Shown: positions 26,274 through 35,830, counted from the first letter of the stretch. The stretch: DNA of 64,000 nt from Crocinitomix sp. (GCA_013138735.1 WTCE01000112.1:1-64000), one strand, 5' to 3'. Numbers and translations are program-made. Notes: generated from the letters alone by a model not told the origin.

Positions 26274-27209
26274 TTGCAAGAGAAAACTATTGAAATAGTC
26301 GGAATATCTCCCATGGATTTATTTGGCGTTAATGATCAAAAACTAAAACTAATCCGTGCTTATTTTCCTAAACTAAAAATAATCTCGCGTGGAAACACGA
26401 TAAAAGTTGTTGGTGAATCGGAGGTTATAGAGGAGTTTGAAAAAAAAATCGACCTTTTGACCCGTCATATTAGCGAATACAATTCTTTATCTGAAAACAA
26501 TATTGAAACGTTGATGTTAAAGGAAACTGACGCCATTCCTTTTAAAGATTTTGGGGACACAATTGTACATGGAAATGCTGGGAAATTGATTAAAGCCCGC
26601 ACAGCGAACCAACGCAAATTGGTGAAAGCCTCAATGGAGAATGATATGGTCTTTGCTGTTGGTCCAGCAGGTACTGGGAAAACCTATACCGCAGTTGCAT
26701 TAGCTGTTAGAGCATTAAAAAACAAAGAGGTTAAACGAATCATACTAACCCGCCCGGCAGTTGAAGCTGGTGAAAACTTAGGTTTTTTACCGGGAGATAT
26801 GAACGAAAAGTTAGATCCGTATTTGCAACCACTTTTCGACGCATTACGCGATATGATTCCAGCTGAAAAGGTATTGGAATACATTGAAACGGGTGTGATT
26901 CAAATTGCGCCATTGGCTTTTATGCGCGGACGTACATTGGACAAAGCATTTGTTATTTTGGATGAAGCGCAAAACACAACTGTCAATCAAATGAAAATGT
27001 TTTTAACCCGAATGGGTAGAAATGCAAAATTCATTATTACAGGAGATCCTTCGCAAATTGATTTACCTAGAAATCAAAAATCTGGCTTAATTATCGCAGT
27101 GAATAGATTAGAAGATGTTGAAGGAATTGAGAAAGTACAATTAACAACTAGTGATGTTGTGAGACATAAATTAGTAAAGAAAATAATAGACGCATTTAAA
27201 GAAGATTAA
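26274..27209 (+). CDS. PhoH-family ATPase
   Basis: A 311-residue cytosolic P-loop protein. An N-terminal KH-like region (KLIRAYFPKLKIISRGNTIKVVG) is followed by the PhoH core: Walker A GPAGTGKTYTAVALAV, PAVEAGENLGFLPGD, and Walker B FVILDEAQNTTVNQMKMFLTRMG. Members are linked to RNA metabolism alongside YbeY and YbeZ. The start is a TTG (QEKTIEIVGISP), supported because the next ATG would cut off the conserved N-terminal strand. The SAICAR synthetase gene follows by 39 bases. Confidence 0.93.
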   Translation: MQEKTIEIVGISPMDLFGVNDQKLKLIRAYFPKLKIISRGNTIKVVGESEVIEEFEKKIDLLTRHISEYNSLSENNIETLMLKETDAIPFKDFGDTIVHGNAGKLIKARTANQRKLVKASMENDMVFAVGPAGTGKTYTAVALAVRALKNKEVKRIILTRPAVEAGENLGFLPGDMNEKLDPYLQPLFDALRDMIPAEKVLEYIETGVIQIAPLAFMRGRTLDKAFVILDEAQNTTVNQMKMFLTRMGRNAKFIITGDPSQIDLPRNQKSGLIIAVNRLEDVEGIEKVQLTTSDVVRHKLVKKIIDAFKED

Positions 27210-27248
27210 TCCGCCTCTGTCGGATCAAAACATTGAAATTTATATAAA

Positions 27249-28193
27249 ATGAACGCAATAAAAGAGTCAAAATTTGAATTCCCTAACCAAACTGCTGTTT
27301 ATAATGGTAAAGTTCGGGATGTTTATACGATTAAGGACGGTCACTTGGTAATAGTCGCTTCTGATCGGATTTCGGCATTTGATTATATTTTGCCAAAAGC
27401 AATTCCTTATAAAGGACAAGTATTGAATCAATTGGCTGCTAAATTTTTAAAAGCTACTGAAGATATTGTTCAAAATTGGTTGGTTGACACTCCTGATCCA
27501 AGTGTTGCTGTTGGACATGCATGCGAGCCTTTTAAAATTGAAATGGTTATTCGCGGTTATATGGCAGGTCATGCTGCACGTGAATATAAAGCAGGCCGAA
27601 GAATTTTGTGCGGTGTTGCTTTACCCGAAGGTTTAAAGGAGAATGATAAATTTTCGGAACCAATCATTACACCAGCCACAAAAGCTGTAGAAGGTCATGA
27701 TGAGGATATTTCTCGTGAAGAGATTATAGCGCAAGGCATTGTTTCTGAAGCGGATTATATACTGTTAGAAAAATATACACGCGAACTATTTCAACGCGGA
27801 ACGGAGATTGCTGCAGAACGTGACTTAATCTTAGTGGACACCAAATATGAGTTTGGTAAAAAGAACGGTGAAATTTATTTGATTGATGAAATTCATACGC
27901 CAGATTCATCCCGTTATTTTTATGCTGAAGGGTATGAAGAAAGACAGGCTGCTGATGAAAAACAAAAACAACTTTCGAAGGAATTTGTACGTGAATGGTT
28001 AATTGAGAATGATTTTCAAGGTCTAGACGGACAAACCATTCCTGACATGCCGGATGATTTTGTGGAGATAGTAAGCAATCGTTATATCGAATTATACGAA
28101 AAAATTACTGGCGAAACTTTTGTTAAGGCAGATGTAAGTGACATCCATGCGCGAATAGATGCGAACGTTAACCGTTTTTTGCAAAGCGTTTAG
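27249..28193 (+). CDS. purC: Phosphoribosylaminoimidazole-succinocarboxamide synthase
   Basis: A 314-residue enzyme joining aspartate to CAIR in purine synthesis. Motifs seen are [56 protein letters not shown] and [30 protein letters not shown]. It is the longer form found in Bacteroidota and eukaryotes (about 300 residues) rather than the 240-residue E. coli form. The TPR gene starts one base after its stop. Confidence 0.97.
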   Translation: MNAIKESKFEFPNQTAVYNGKVRDVYTIKDGHLVIVASDRISAFDYILPKAIPYKGQVLNQLAAKFLKATEDIVQNWLVDTPDPSVAVGHACEPFKIEMVIRGYMAGHAAREYKAGRRILCGVALPEGLKENDKFSEPIITPATKAVEGHDEDISREEIIAQGIVSEADYILLEKYTRELFQRGTEIAAERDLILVDTKYEFGKKNGEIYLIDEIHTPDSSRYFYAEGYEERQAADEKQKQLSKEFVREWLIENDFQGLDGQTIPDMPDDFVEIVSNRYIELYEKITGETFVKADVSDIHARIDANVNRFLQSV

Positions 28194-28194
28194 G

Positions 28195-29472
28195 ATGATG
28201 CGCCGGGGGATTTTCTTATTATTGATTTGCTTGTTCTCATTGAATGTTCAGGCGCAGGATAAAAAGGCCCTAAAAAAGGCGACAAAATATGCCAAGAAAG
28301 GTGAAAAGGCTTACGAAAAAAGAAATTTTGAAAAGAGTGTCTTTTGGTTTACAGCCGCCATTGATCAAAATCCAAATTTAGACGATTATTATTATCAGCT
28401 TAGTAAATCAAATCTTGTTCTATTAAACGATTCTGCCATAATAGCGGATTGTAATAAGGGCATCCAATTAAACCCGAGTAAATCACAGTGTTATTATTTA
28501 CGAGGCCGTGGCTACAGTTTCTCAGGATTGCATCAAGCTGCTTTTAATGATTTTACAACACACGCTACTATCCATGGAGAAACAAAAGAAACATTAGTTG
28601 GAAAAGCTCAGTCATTATTTGGCTTAAAGGACTACCGGGAGGCCATTCCGTATTATAATGAAATAATTGCCATGGAGCCAAAGCGCGCTGATTATTATTT
28701 TGCTCGGGCCTTTTGTTTTATTCATACCGATAATTTGGATAAAGCTGAATTAGATTTAAAATCACTTGGTGAATTGGCTGACTTGACCGCTTGGGACTAT
28801 CAATTTATTCAAGGCTTGTTTTATCTACGCAAAAAAGAATTTCAAAAATCGATTATAGCATTTGATTCTTTTGTGACGGACACAAATGGTTACGTCCACC
28901 TACTTAGTCCAGATATTTATTGGTATTTCTCTAATGCTTACCACGCCAACGGACAATTAGATTCCGCGATAATTCAAATTAATAAAGCTATTGACTCTCA
29001 AGAAAGTGCTAAATATTACCTTGATCGTGGAAATTACTATGCCGAATTAGAAGACATGGACAATGCTTTATTGGATTATTCTAAAGCGATTGAATTAGAT
29101 TCCTCCACGACAGGTGCTTATAATAACCGCACATTTTACATTTGGTTTCCGCAAAAGAAATTTCAAAATGCCGTGCAGGATATGACAGCAATTATTGACC
29201 TGGATCAGTATAACGCTTACGCATATAGCAATCGGAGTTATGCCTACTATGGGTTAAAAGATTTTGAACATGCTTTTATAGATGCTTTTAAATCCGTAGA
29301 GCTAGAAAAGCGCAACCCCTACGTTTATAAGAACTTGGCTTTATTGTATTTTGCCATTGGTGAAAAGGAGGAAGCTACAAATGCAGTAAAAGGTGCTTTG
29401 AATTGGGGTTTTCCTGTTGAATCTGATGTTGAGTTTCAGACAGTGATGAAGGAGTTGGGGTTTGAGGAGTAG
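28195..29472 (+). CDS. Exported TPR-repeat protein
   Basis: About 425 residues from the ATG-ATG pair next to the purC stop (the track start lies inside purC and spoils the signal peptide). Signal peptide ends NVQAQ. Nearly the whole mature protein is TPR helices, about ten units (for example KGEKAYEKRNFEKSVFWFTAAIDQNPN, RGNYYAELEDMDNALLDYSKAIELD), a scaffold for protein-protein contacts, probably in the periplasm. No catalytic domain is seen. Its tight spacing suggests co-transcription with purC. Confidence 0.85.
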   Translation: MMRRGIFLLLICLFSLNVQAQDKKALKKATKYAKKGEKAYEKRNFEKSVFWFTAAIDQNPNLDDYYYQLSKSNLVLLNDSAIIADCNKGIQLNPSKSQCYYLRGRGYSFSGLHQAAFNDFTTHATIHGETKETLVGKAQSLFGLKDYREAIPYYNEIIAMEPKRADYYFARAFCFIHTDNLDKAELDLKSLGELADLTAWDYQFIQGLFYLRKKEFQKSIIAFDSFVTDTNGYVHLLSPDIYWYFSNAYHANGQLDSAIIQINKAIDSQESAKYYLDRGNYYAELEDMDNALLDYSKAIELDSSTTGAYNNRTFYIWFPQKKFQNAVQDMTAIIDLDQYNAYAYSNRSYAYYGLKDFEHAFIDAFKSVELEKRNPYVYKNLALLYFAIGEKEEATNAVKGALNWGFPVESDVEFQTVMKELGFEE

Positions 29473-29547
29473 GCTAAAAGGCAAAAAATAGACTCTCGAC
29501 AATCGGTTGAATAAATATTTAAATTTTAATATGTTAACTGTAGTTTT

Positions 29548-29913
29548 CTACTCTAAGTATGGATAGTTGCAATCTTGTGATGAAGTGATGATAACATTCA
29601 CACTATCTCTACTCCTAAACTGATACTTCAAAAGATTTTGATTCAATTCTAGTAATTCGAGATCTAAAGTGTCATCAATGGTGATTAATTTCTCAGAATA
29701 TTTCCATATGCCTTTTGATTCAACCAGACCTTTCGCTTCGTATTTTTTGTCCTTAAAAAACTCGATATAATAATCGCAAGTATCGAAATAACTGATTTCT
29801 CCTTCATCATTGCGAACGTCAATTACGTACCATTTTCCATGAAGTTCATTTGGAACGTTGGAGCAAGAATAAATGATTAACGTTATAAGGGTGAAAGTTA
29901 AAACTCTCTTCAT
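29548..29913 (-). CDS. Predicted lipoprotein, lipocalin-like, function unknown
   Basis: A 121-residue protein with lipobox LIIYSC-SN. The mature part reads ELHGKWYVIDVRNDEGEISYFD ... YYIEFFKDKKYEAKGLVESKGIWKYSEKLITID ..., a strand order like the lipocalin-like/META-type small lipoproteins of Bacteroidota, where a GxW is followed by beta strands. Its ligand or role is unknown. It converges with the TPR gene. Confidence 0.65.
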   Translation of the reverse strand: MKRVLTFTLITLIIYSCSNVPNELHGKWYVIDVRNDEGEISYFDTCDYYIEFFKDKKYEAKGLVESKGIWKYSEKLITIDDTLDLELLELNQNLLKYQFRSRDSVNVIITSSQDCNYPYLE

Positions 29914-29977
29914 TTCGGTTAGTTCTGGTAATTACAGCTAACTTAAAAGTAAATACACAAATTAATAATTGAACGCT

Positions 29978-30064
29978 TCAATAAGCTCTGCTCAGAGCAG
30001 CGCATTGTTCATTAAAAATTCTAATGGAACACCGAGTTGCACGCAGTACAAAAACTCGAAGTGA
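29978..30064. other. Hairpin-rich intergenic sequence after the T9SS gene
   Basis: On the minus strand, CGAGTT...AACTCG, then CATTA...TAATG, then GCTCTGAGCAGAGC form three consecutive short hairpins just past the T9SS-cargo stop. No T-run follows the strongest of them, so its role as a terminator is uncertain. Confidence 0.35.
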
Positions 30065-30598
30065 TTATTGCAGCGTCACTTTTCTAGTAACTGTTCCTTT
30101 ATCAGATGTCAACTGAACCATATAGATTCCGCGTGGTTGATTGCCTAAATCAATTTGTGTGGCATTTTTAGCGCTTAGGATTATTTCTCCAACTACGTTA
30201 TAAACCACAATATCAACGGGTACTGAACTTTGAATGTTTAGGAGGCCATTTGTTGGATTTGGATAGAGTGATATTTCGAATGGCATTTCTTCCTTAATTG
30301 AGGTATGATCACCATTCGTCACTACCACTTCTAGCGTAGCGATTCCACAATAGTTATCCGTTACCGTTACACTGTATGTTCCAGCTTCTAAATCAGTTAA
30401 ATCTTCAGCTGTTGATGAAAACCCGCCAGGACCTGTCCAATCAAAAACAAATGGCGCTACACCACCTGTTACATCCAAACTAATTCCTCCTGTGCTTTCT
30501 CCTGGATCAGATTCAGTAACTACTGCTTCTAAATCTGCCGCAAAAGTTATTCCTGCAAAAAGAAAAGTCCCTAAAATTCCAAGTATTAATTTATTCAT
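30065..30598 (-). CDS. T9SS type A sorting-domain protein with SprB-like repeat
   Basis: About 177 residues from the second Met (MNKLILGIL; the track adds six residues). Signal peptide ends GITFAA. Residues 25-95 form one SprB-like repeat (GGISLDVTGGVAPFVFDWTGPGG ... LEAGTYSVTVTDNYCG). The C-terminal 75 residues (SLYPNPTNGLLNIQSS ... NVVGEIILS ... PRGIYMVQL...VTRKVTLQ) form a classic type A sorting domain for type IX secretion, so the protein is probably surface-bound or released. It is the last gene of a three-gene exported set. Confidence 0.9.
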   Translation of the reverse strand: MNKLILGILGTFLFAGITFAADLEAVVTESDPGESTGGISLDVTGGVAPFVFDWTGPGGFSSTAEDLTDLEAGTYSVTVTDNYCGIATLEVVVTNGDHTSIKEEMPFEISLYPNPTNGLLNIQSSVPVDIVVYNVVGEIILSAKNATQIDLGNQPRGIYMVQLTSDKGTVTRKVTLQ

Positions 30599-30643
30599 AA
30601 TTCTATTTTTAGTCAAGCTAACTTCAATTAATCGAAGTTTGCC

Positions 30644-31486
30644 CTATTCGTTAATTCTTACTTTAATCGCCATTTCACTAATCATATCCGTCATGGATTT
30701 TTCATAGTTAAACTGACTTCTCTTCATATAGTAAACTATATTCTTGTCGCGATCATCTATCAACACAACATCTTTTAATCTAAATGTCGCATCCACACTA
30801 AAAGTAACCGCCTTGGCACCACCACTAATTGAAATTTCATAGGCTTTGCCGTTCGCGGTTAGCAGATAGATTGCTTCGTTCACTGTCAATAAAGTAAATG
30901 GTCCATCCACTTTAAAGTTTTCAATTATTTCGCTGTGATACCATTCGTCACCAACATGATTCCAAATGATTAATTCTTCATTATTTGTTACTGCCATCCA
31001 ATAATTTCCGCCTAGCACTACTCCATCAAAATAAAAATGATTCAAAAAATCAGAGCGTTCTTTAATAAAATGGTATGGCTCATTGAAAACATACATTGGC
31101 GCATCAACACTTTGCATGATAAGCTCATCTACACTCACATTTGCCCCCCACAACTTTAAATCATTGATTGCAAACTTTTTAATTGATTCATAGCGATCAT
31201 TCAAAGAATGATCCATAAAATTAACGGCATACATATCTTCACCATCAATATCCCAAGCTAATGGGTTCGTTTGCGCGCTAACTCCTCGCCCAGCAGGGAT
31301 CGCATAAGCTTTAGCATCCTTCAGCAAACCGTCCATTGCCCCTTTATAGAGCGTACCAATTTGCAAATTATCATCTACACTTACATAATAAAACGCACCA
31401 TCTTTTACAATGACTTTTCGTTCAAAGTCTTGCGCCGTGGAACTGAATCCTACACCAAAGAGTAATATGAGTATAAATGCTTTCAT
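30644..31486 (-). CDS. Exported protein, function unknown
   Basis: A 280-residue protein with signal peptide ending GFSSTAQ. The body has repeating short beta segments (KVIVKDGAFYYVSVDDNLQIG, EELIIWNHVGDEWYHSEIIENF, FTLLTVNEAIYLLTANGKAYEISI), resembling beta-propeller blades, but without a recognised motif. It lies 6 bases after the transglutaminase-like gene and 27 bases before the T9SS gene, so the three are likely one operon. A joint role at the cell surface is inference. Confidence 0.65.
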   Translation of the reverse strand: MKAFILILLFGVGFSSTAQDFERKVIVKDGAFYYVSVDDNLQIGTLYKGAMDGLLKDAKAYAIPAGRGVSAQTNPLAWDIDGEDMYAVNFMDHSLNDRYESIKKFAINDLKLWGANVSVDELIMQSVDAPMYVFNEPYHFIKERSDFLNHFYFDGVVLGGNYWMAVTNNEELIIWNHVGDEWYHSEIIENFKVDGPFTLLTVNEAIYLLTANGKAYEISISGGAKAVTFSVDATFRLKDVVLIDDRDKNIVYYMKRSQFNYEKSMTDMISEMAIKVRINE

Positions 31487-31492
31487 TCTTAT

Positions 31493-32752
31493 TTAGAACG
31501 TCGTTATTGATTGTGACAATTCTGTTGCTTCCATATCATTTGTAAACCTTGCATGGGTAACTCCGCCTGAATTATAGCGATATCCCCAACCATCAAAAGC
31601 TTCAAACGGTATGTCTTCTAAACTATCAAAAGTCACGCCATAACACGCATCATAATAAACCCCATCAATTAAAGCAATTTGATGATTATTAAAATAGGAA
31701 CTTGGATTGGTTGAACATTGCCCCGCTAATCCTTCTTGATCGGACACGTCTTCTGTAAGAAAACTGTAAGCTACATAAGGATATGGCAATAAGGTCGTAT
31801 ACGTGTTTTCAAATGGGTATGCTTCACAACCATCTCCAGTAGCTGCTCCAAAATCCCAATTCTTAACTAAGAATCGATTTACAGAATAACCGCAAGCCGT
31901 GGAATATTGTGGCGTGATATAAACATAGTTATTTGTACGCACAACTCCTTGAATTTTGATACTTGCTAAAAACAATTGCGCAAACGTATAACACTGGGCA
32001 TTGCGATAATTCAATAAGGCGCCCAAATTAGTGTTAGAAGTATTTTTAGGACTATAATAATGCAAACTATCCCCTTTATAATTAAAGACGATATGATCGG
32101 TGAATTCAGCCCAAATGGCTGCTATAACATCCTCATCTGAACTTTCCCCATCTGCATTTCGGCAACTAATATCATATACACTGTGGTAAAATTTAAAATG
32201 TCCTGCTTCAGCCATTGGAGTAGAACGTGTGATATACATTGTATTTCTTGTTGTATCAGCAGCGCGCCATGTACCTCCTTCATCAAAAGAAACATCCCAC
32301 CCAATTTTAAAGGGTTTAAAAAAACGTGCTTCATCTGCCTCAAATTCTAAATCGGCATAAGTTGAAGGATAATAGAAAGAATGCAGATCTCCACCATCTG
32401 GATTTACAACTACTTTCTGTGCTTGAAAATTAAATCCTTCTGGCCCCATTCCTCTTACCCAAATAGAATCAGGTGCATTGGAACATTCAAAACCAAAATT
32501 CACGTTTACTCTTGGTGCGTTTCCACTAACATAAGCTACAGGAACTTGCACAACTTCATCTGCAACCCAATGTGGTGTGCCGTAAAAACTAGCACCTTCA
32601 TCTCTTCGAATGGGTAAATTACCACCAGTAAAAGTCGCACTTTCAACAGATACACTGCCGTACGAAAAATCCTGTGCAATAACATCTACCGATAGAAAAG
32701 TGAGCGCTGTACCGATTGCCCATGACAATTTTGTAAACTTTAAAACCTTCAT
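31493..32752 (-). CDS. Exported protein with transglutaminase-like (papain-fold) domain
   Basis: A 419-residue protein with signal peptide to about SVDVIAQ. Residues 60-200 form beta-rich material. From about 205 the sequence follows a transglutaminase-like core: Cys254 in RNAQCYTFAQLFLASIKIQGVV, His357 in NNHQIALIDGVYYDAC and Asp368 give a plausible Cys-His-Asp triad in the expected order and context. It could be a protease, peptidoglycan or protein amidase, or crosslinking enzyme; the substrate is unknown. First gene of the exported three-gene set. Confidence 0.65.
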   Translation of the reverse strand: MKVLKFTKLSWAIGTALTFLSVDVIAQDFSYGSVSVESATFTGGNLPIRRDEGASFYGTPHWVADEVVQVPVAYVSGNAPRVNVNFGFECSNAPDSIWVRGMGPEGFNFQAQKVVVNPDGGDLHSFYYPSTYADLEFEADEARFFKPFKIGWDVSFDEGGTWRAADTTRNTMYITRSTPMAEAGHFKFYHSVYDISCRNADGESSDEDVIAAIWAEFTDHIVFNYKGDSLHYYSPKNTSNTNLGALLNYRNAQCYTFAQLFLASIKIQGVVRTNNYVYITPQYSTACGYSVNRFLVKNWDFGAATGDGCEAYPFENTYTTLLPYPYVAYSFLTEDVSDQEGLAGQCSTNPSSYFNNHQIALIDGVYYDACYGVTFDSLEDIPFEAFDGWGYRYNSGGVTHARFTNDMEATELSQSITTF

Positions 32753-32850
32753 AATGCTCTAATATAATTATTTTAGGTCAGTAATCATAGCTTCAAGAGT
32801 ATGAAAAATACTAAAATTCAAGTGATGATTCCACTAATTAAGAACGTCTT

Positions 32851-33426
32851 ATGAAGGCCTTACTCAATGAAATAAGTAATTGCACGATATGCAAAGCGCA
32901 TTTGGCTTTGGGACCGCGTCCAGTTTTGAGCGCGCACAAAAAAAGTAAAGTGTTAATTATTGGTCAAGCGCCTGGCACTAGAGTACATAAAAGCGGTATT
33001 CCTTGGGATGACCAAAGTGGAAAACGTTTGCGACTTTGGTTGGGGGTGGATGACGTTGACTTTTACGATCCCGAGCAATTTGGCATTGTTCCAATGGGCT
33101 TTTGTTATCCTGGAAAAGGTAAGTCAGGCGACCTTCCACCAAGGAAAGAATGTGCACCTCAATGGCATGATCAACTGTTTGCAAAGATGGAAGGAGTTGA
33201 ACTCATTTTGCTTATTGGTCAATACGCGCAGAAATATTATTTAGGGAAAACAGCTAAAAAAAACTTAACAGAAACGGTGTGGAATTTTGGAGAGTATTTA
33301 CCCAAATATTTTGTATTGCCACATCCTTCTCCTAGAAATGGTATTTGGTTAAAAAAGCATGATTGGTTTGAAAAGGAGGTTATTCCTGTTTTACAAGATC
33401 GAATTCAGCAGATTTTCGGAAAGTAA
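32851..33426 (+). CDS. Uracil-DNA glycosylase family protein
   Basis: A 191-residue cytosolic protein. GPRPVL, VLIIGQAPGTRVHKSGIPWDDQSGKRL (the catalytic-site loop), IVPMGFCYPGKGKSGD, LILLIGQYAQKYYL and HPSPRN follow the UDG superfamily order (motif A GQAPG, motif B HPSP). Two N-terminal cysteines are present (NCTICKA), but the full 4Fe-4S set of family 4 is not. It probably removes uracil or related bases from DNA, with exact specificity unknown. It is divergent from the transglutaminase-like operon. Confidence 0.9.
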   Translation: MKALLNEISNCTICKAHLALGPRPVLSAHKKSKVLIIGQAPGTRVHKSGIPWDDQSGKRLRLWLGVDDVDFYDPEQFGIVPMGFCYPGKGKSGDLPPRKECAPQWHDQLFAKMEGVELILLIGQYAQKYYLGKTAKKNLTETVWNFGEYLPKYFVLPHPSPRNGIWLKKHDWFEKEVIPVLQDRIQQIFGK

Positions 33427-33498
33427 TCACAAGAAAATTATCTGCGGTTTTTCCTAAAATTGATTTTTAATTTTTGGCTTGTAGCTCTAAATTATACG

Positions 33499-34059
33499 CT
33501 AATATTTTATATCAAAACGTCCGCCAGTAATTTTTAGAACTGCATTGCTGGAGCAATCTGTGTTTATTAAATCCATGCTAAAGAGTCCAGAAATTATGTT
33601 TTGCTCTTTATCAATAAATTTTATTTCGATCATCCCTAAATTGTTTTCATCATGCAGGTAATAACAATTTGCTCCGCTATAATCTACATATCCCTCATAT
33701 TCCTCACCTTCATTCAAGAAAATCGGATATGTTCCAATTGTATCGGTCAGGTATGATTTCATTTTAATGGACTCTAATCTATCATTTGCTGTCTCCATTG
33801 TTGCTTGCATTCTGAAGAAATTTGTTACCTCATCAAAAGATGCCCATAGTGCAATCGCTCCTCCAGTATTAGGTTCTACATTTGCAACAAAAATTTCATT
33901 GTTTAAATAACAACCAGCAGTATTCTTACCTTCTTGGGTCAATTCGGGCAACTGAAGGGCAAGGTCAGGTTCTATTTGCGGAGTTTTTTTACAGGCCCCA
34001 AAAATAAAGAGTATCATTAAAACACTAAAAAACTTTTTTATTTGACCTTTTCTCTTCAT
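33499..34059 (-). CDS. Predicted lipoprotein, function unknown
   Basis: A 186-residue protein with lipobox FIFGAC-KK. The mature part includes TAGCYLNNEIFVANVEPNTGGAIALWASFD and the beta-rich EGYVDYSGANCYYLHDENNLGMIEIKFIDKEQNIISGLFSMDLINTD, a pattern common to DUF6252-like Bacteroidota lipoproteins that assess 'no longer than needed' features, but I cannot confirm the family. Three cysteines are in the mature part. No operon partner is evident. Confidence 0.6.
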   Translation of the reverse strand: MKRKGQIKKFFSVLMILFIFGACKKTPQIEPDLALQLPELTQEGKNTAGCYLNNEIFVANVEPNTGGAIALWASFDEVTNFFRMQATMETANDRLESIKMKSYLTDTIGTYPIFLNEGEEYEGYVDYSGANCYYLHDENNLGMIEIKFIDKEQNIISGLFSMDLINTDCSSNAVLKITGGRFDIKY

Positions 34060-34168
34060 TGTTAGGTTAATAGTCTGGTAAATATGATGAGAAATTTATT
34101 AATAAAAACCATATTTACACGTATTCTTATTCGTAAAAAGACTTACGTTCTTCAGCTTAAGCAGTCCA

Positions 34169-34681
34169 TCAGTACGCCTTACTACCAATCACATTTCCAT
34201 GTGGATCATAGTTGCATACCCAAATTTGACCACCGTGTTTGCAATTAGCAACCGCGCCACCTACATGGGTTGTAGCACTCCAAATTATTTGTGAATAATG
34301 ACCTGATTTACGTCCAGACCCTTTTTTATAGGTTCGATTGCGGTGATTAAAATACGTTTCTTCTGTTGCCCAATAATCAACAATACTCGACTCGGTGGCA
34401 GTACCACTCGTCCAATAAATATTTTCACCATACGGGCCTGAACTGTGGTACATATTACATTTTTTCGCCAATTTATTAGCCCAATTCTGTGCATATTCGG
34501 CTAATTCATCAGACCATTCTAAATGTGGAACGCCCACTTGATCTCTGTAAAAATTGTGCTGTGCAAGAATGGCTTCTTTATCAATTGACCCTTGATTTTT
34601 GCTTGCTTTCATAGTAAAGCTACTGACCAAAACAATGACCAATAAAGCTGCTATAATTTTATAATTCTTCGTAATATTCAT
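34169..34681 (-). CDS. Exported CAP-domain (SCP/PR-1-like) protein
   Basis: About 170 residues, ATG MNITKNYK. A signal or anchor helix (IIAALLVIVLVSSF) is followed by a CAP domain: AQHNFYRDQVGVPHLEWSDELAEYAQNWANKLA, HSSGPYGENIYW, YWATEETYFNHRNRTY, then SGHYSQIIWSATTHVGGAVANC and IWVCNYDPHGN. The four central CAP residues (two His, two Glu) are visible. It resembles the eukaryotic-type CAP (GHYTQVVW) more than the bacterial YkwD type. The gene overlaps the preceding glycosidase-like gene by about 23 bases. Confidence 0.92.
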   Translation of the reverse strand: MNITKNYKIIAALLVIVLVSSFTMKASKNQGSIDKEAILAQHNFYRDQVGVPHLEWSDELAEYAQNWANKLAKKCNMYHSSGPYGENIYWTSGTATESSIVDYWATEETYFNHRNRTYKKGSGRKSGHYSQIIWSATTHVGGAVANCKHGGQIWVCNYDPHGNVIGSKAY

Positions 34682-35645
34682 ACGCATCTATTATATCCAA
34701 ATACGTGCCATCATATCCTAAATCTAAAAGTGAGTTTAAATAAGAATCTGCATTACCGTAAATAAAGTTTTTCCAAGATTCCATCCAATAGAATACTTTA
34801 TAATTTCCTCTCCACTTTTTATTTTCTCTATATAGCCAATCTGGACTAGTTTTAAATTTCTCCCATTCTTTTTGCCAATATGATCTATAATCCTCTGCTT
34901 CGCCAATGCTCATATAGCAAACTACCAATCTTCGTGCACCATTTTTTTTCCATTTTAACGACTCAATTTCAAGCGCTGTATAATTCTCGTCATTAAAATC
35001 TCTATCCAAAATCAACAAATCGTAATTCGTTTCCTTTATAGCGTTAATAAACGTTTGTTTATCACTAAACTCTTCAGTTGGATTAATGAGGTATAAAAAA
35101 TTCTTCGCTTGACTTAAATTTTCGATCTCCTCCTCATTCTCATTGTGTACGTTAACTGTATAATCTGGAATGTTGGTTAGGTTACGTTCTGTAGCAGCAA
35201 AACTGATGTAGTTTTTGGCTTCATTTTTTGCATAAGAATCCAATATATTTTCCTGTGTTGAGCAATAATCGGTAGCTAATACGGCCACTCCATTGGCTTC
35301 CATCAAATCCAAATAATACAAAAAATGTCCATTCGCATCTGCCGGAGTTGCTTTGTCATCCTTATCATACCCGTAAAATAAATCCTCTTGTCCTTGCCCA
35401 TCAATGGCCGCTAGGTATTCTTCAGCTAATACCCCATCTCTTTCGCGAGAAATTGTCGCCAATGGCACGCCGTTTTGCGGAATTATTAAAAAATCAGGAT
35501 CAATTGCTTTAGCCGTTTGAGAAATTTCAATCACGAAATTTCTCATTTCAGTTGCATAATCAACCTGTGGCACATCTTTTTTTCGACAAGCAACTAGTAT
35601 TAGGCATAAAACTGTAAAATTTGTTATGACGGTGATTCTTCTCAT
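34659..35645 (-). CDS. GH114-like (MJ1477/TM1410) putative glycoside hydrolase, lipoprotein
   Basis: A 328-residue protein with lipobox LILVAC-RK. The body follows the TM1410/GH114 TIM barrel: FVIEISQTAKAIDPDFLIIPQNG near the start, then YDLLILDRDF, RLVVCYMSIGEAEDYRSYW, and LLDLGYDGTYLDIIDAYEYY at the end. The family includes endo-alpha-1,4-polygalactosaminidases, but the bacterial lipoprotein members lack a known substrate. It is followed by the overlapping CAP gene, so a joint role is possible. It is divergent from pheT, with a 158-base gap. Confidence 0.82.
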   Translation of the reverse strand: MRRITVITNFTVLCLILVACRKKDVPQVDYATEMRNFVIEISQTAKAIDPDFLIIPQNGVPLATISRERDGVLAEEYLAAIDGQGQEDLFYGYDKDDKATPADANGHFLYYLDLMEANGVAVLATDYCSTQENILDSYAKNEAKNYISFAATERNLTNIPDYTVNVHNENEEEIENLSQAKNFLYLINPTEEFSDKQTFINAIKETNYDLLILDRDFNDENYTALEIESLKWKKNGARRLVVCYMSIGEAEDYRSYWQKEWEKFKTSPDWLYRENKKWRGNYKVFYWMESWKNFIYGNADSYLNSLLDLGYDGTYLDIIDAYEYYEEL

Positions 35646-35798
35646 TTAATGCAAATAGTTTTTCAAAATGTGGTATTACAAAGCTATCCTTTATTCAGGC
35701 CAATTAAAAATAAATTCGACCAATTTCACAATTATTAATACTTGAAAAGAAATCTCTAAAATTAAGAGTAAGAATTTCACTATTGCAACCGTAATAAT

Positions 35799-35806
35799 TA
35801 CATTTG
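35799..35806 (+). promoter_or_regulatory. pheT promoter -7 box
   Basis: TACATTTG matches TAnnTTTG and lies 24 bases before the pheT ATG. A possible -33 TTTC is 20 bases upstream. Confidence 0.6.
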
Positions 35807-35830
35807 CCGTGGACAAGGATTGCAATAGAA

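Noticed and set aside
29978-30064. Possible attachment site or small RNA in the hairpin-rich gap
   Set aside because: Hairpins are short, no promoter or T-run fits, and no integrase is near. Kept only as a low-confidence structured gap.
32960-33244. 94-residue + strand ORF within the UDG-family gene
   Set aside because: Alternate frame of a conserved glycosylase gene with standard motifs.
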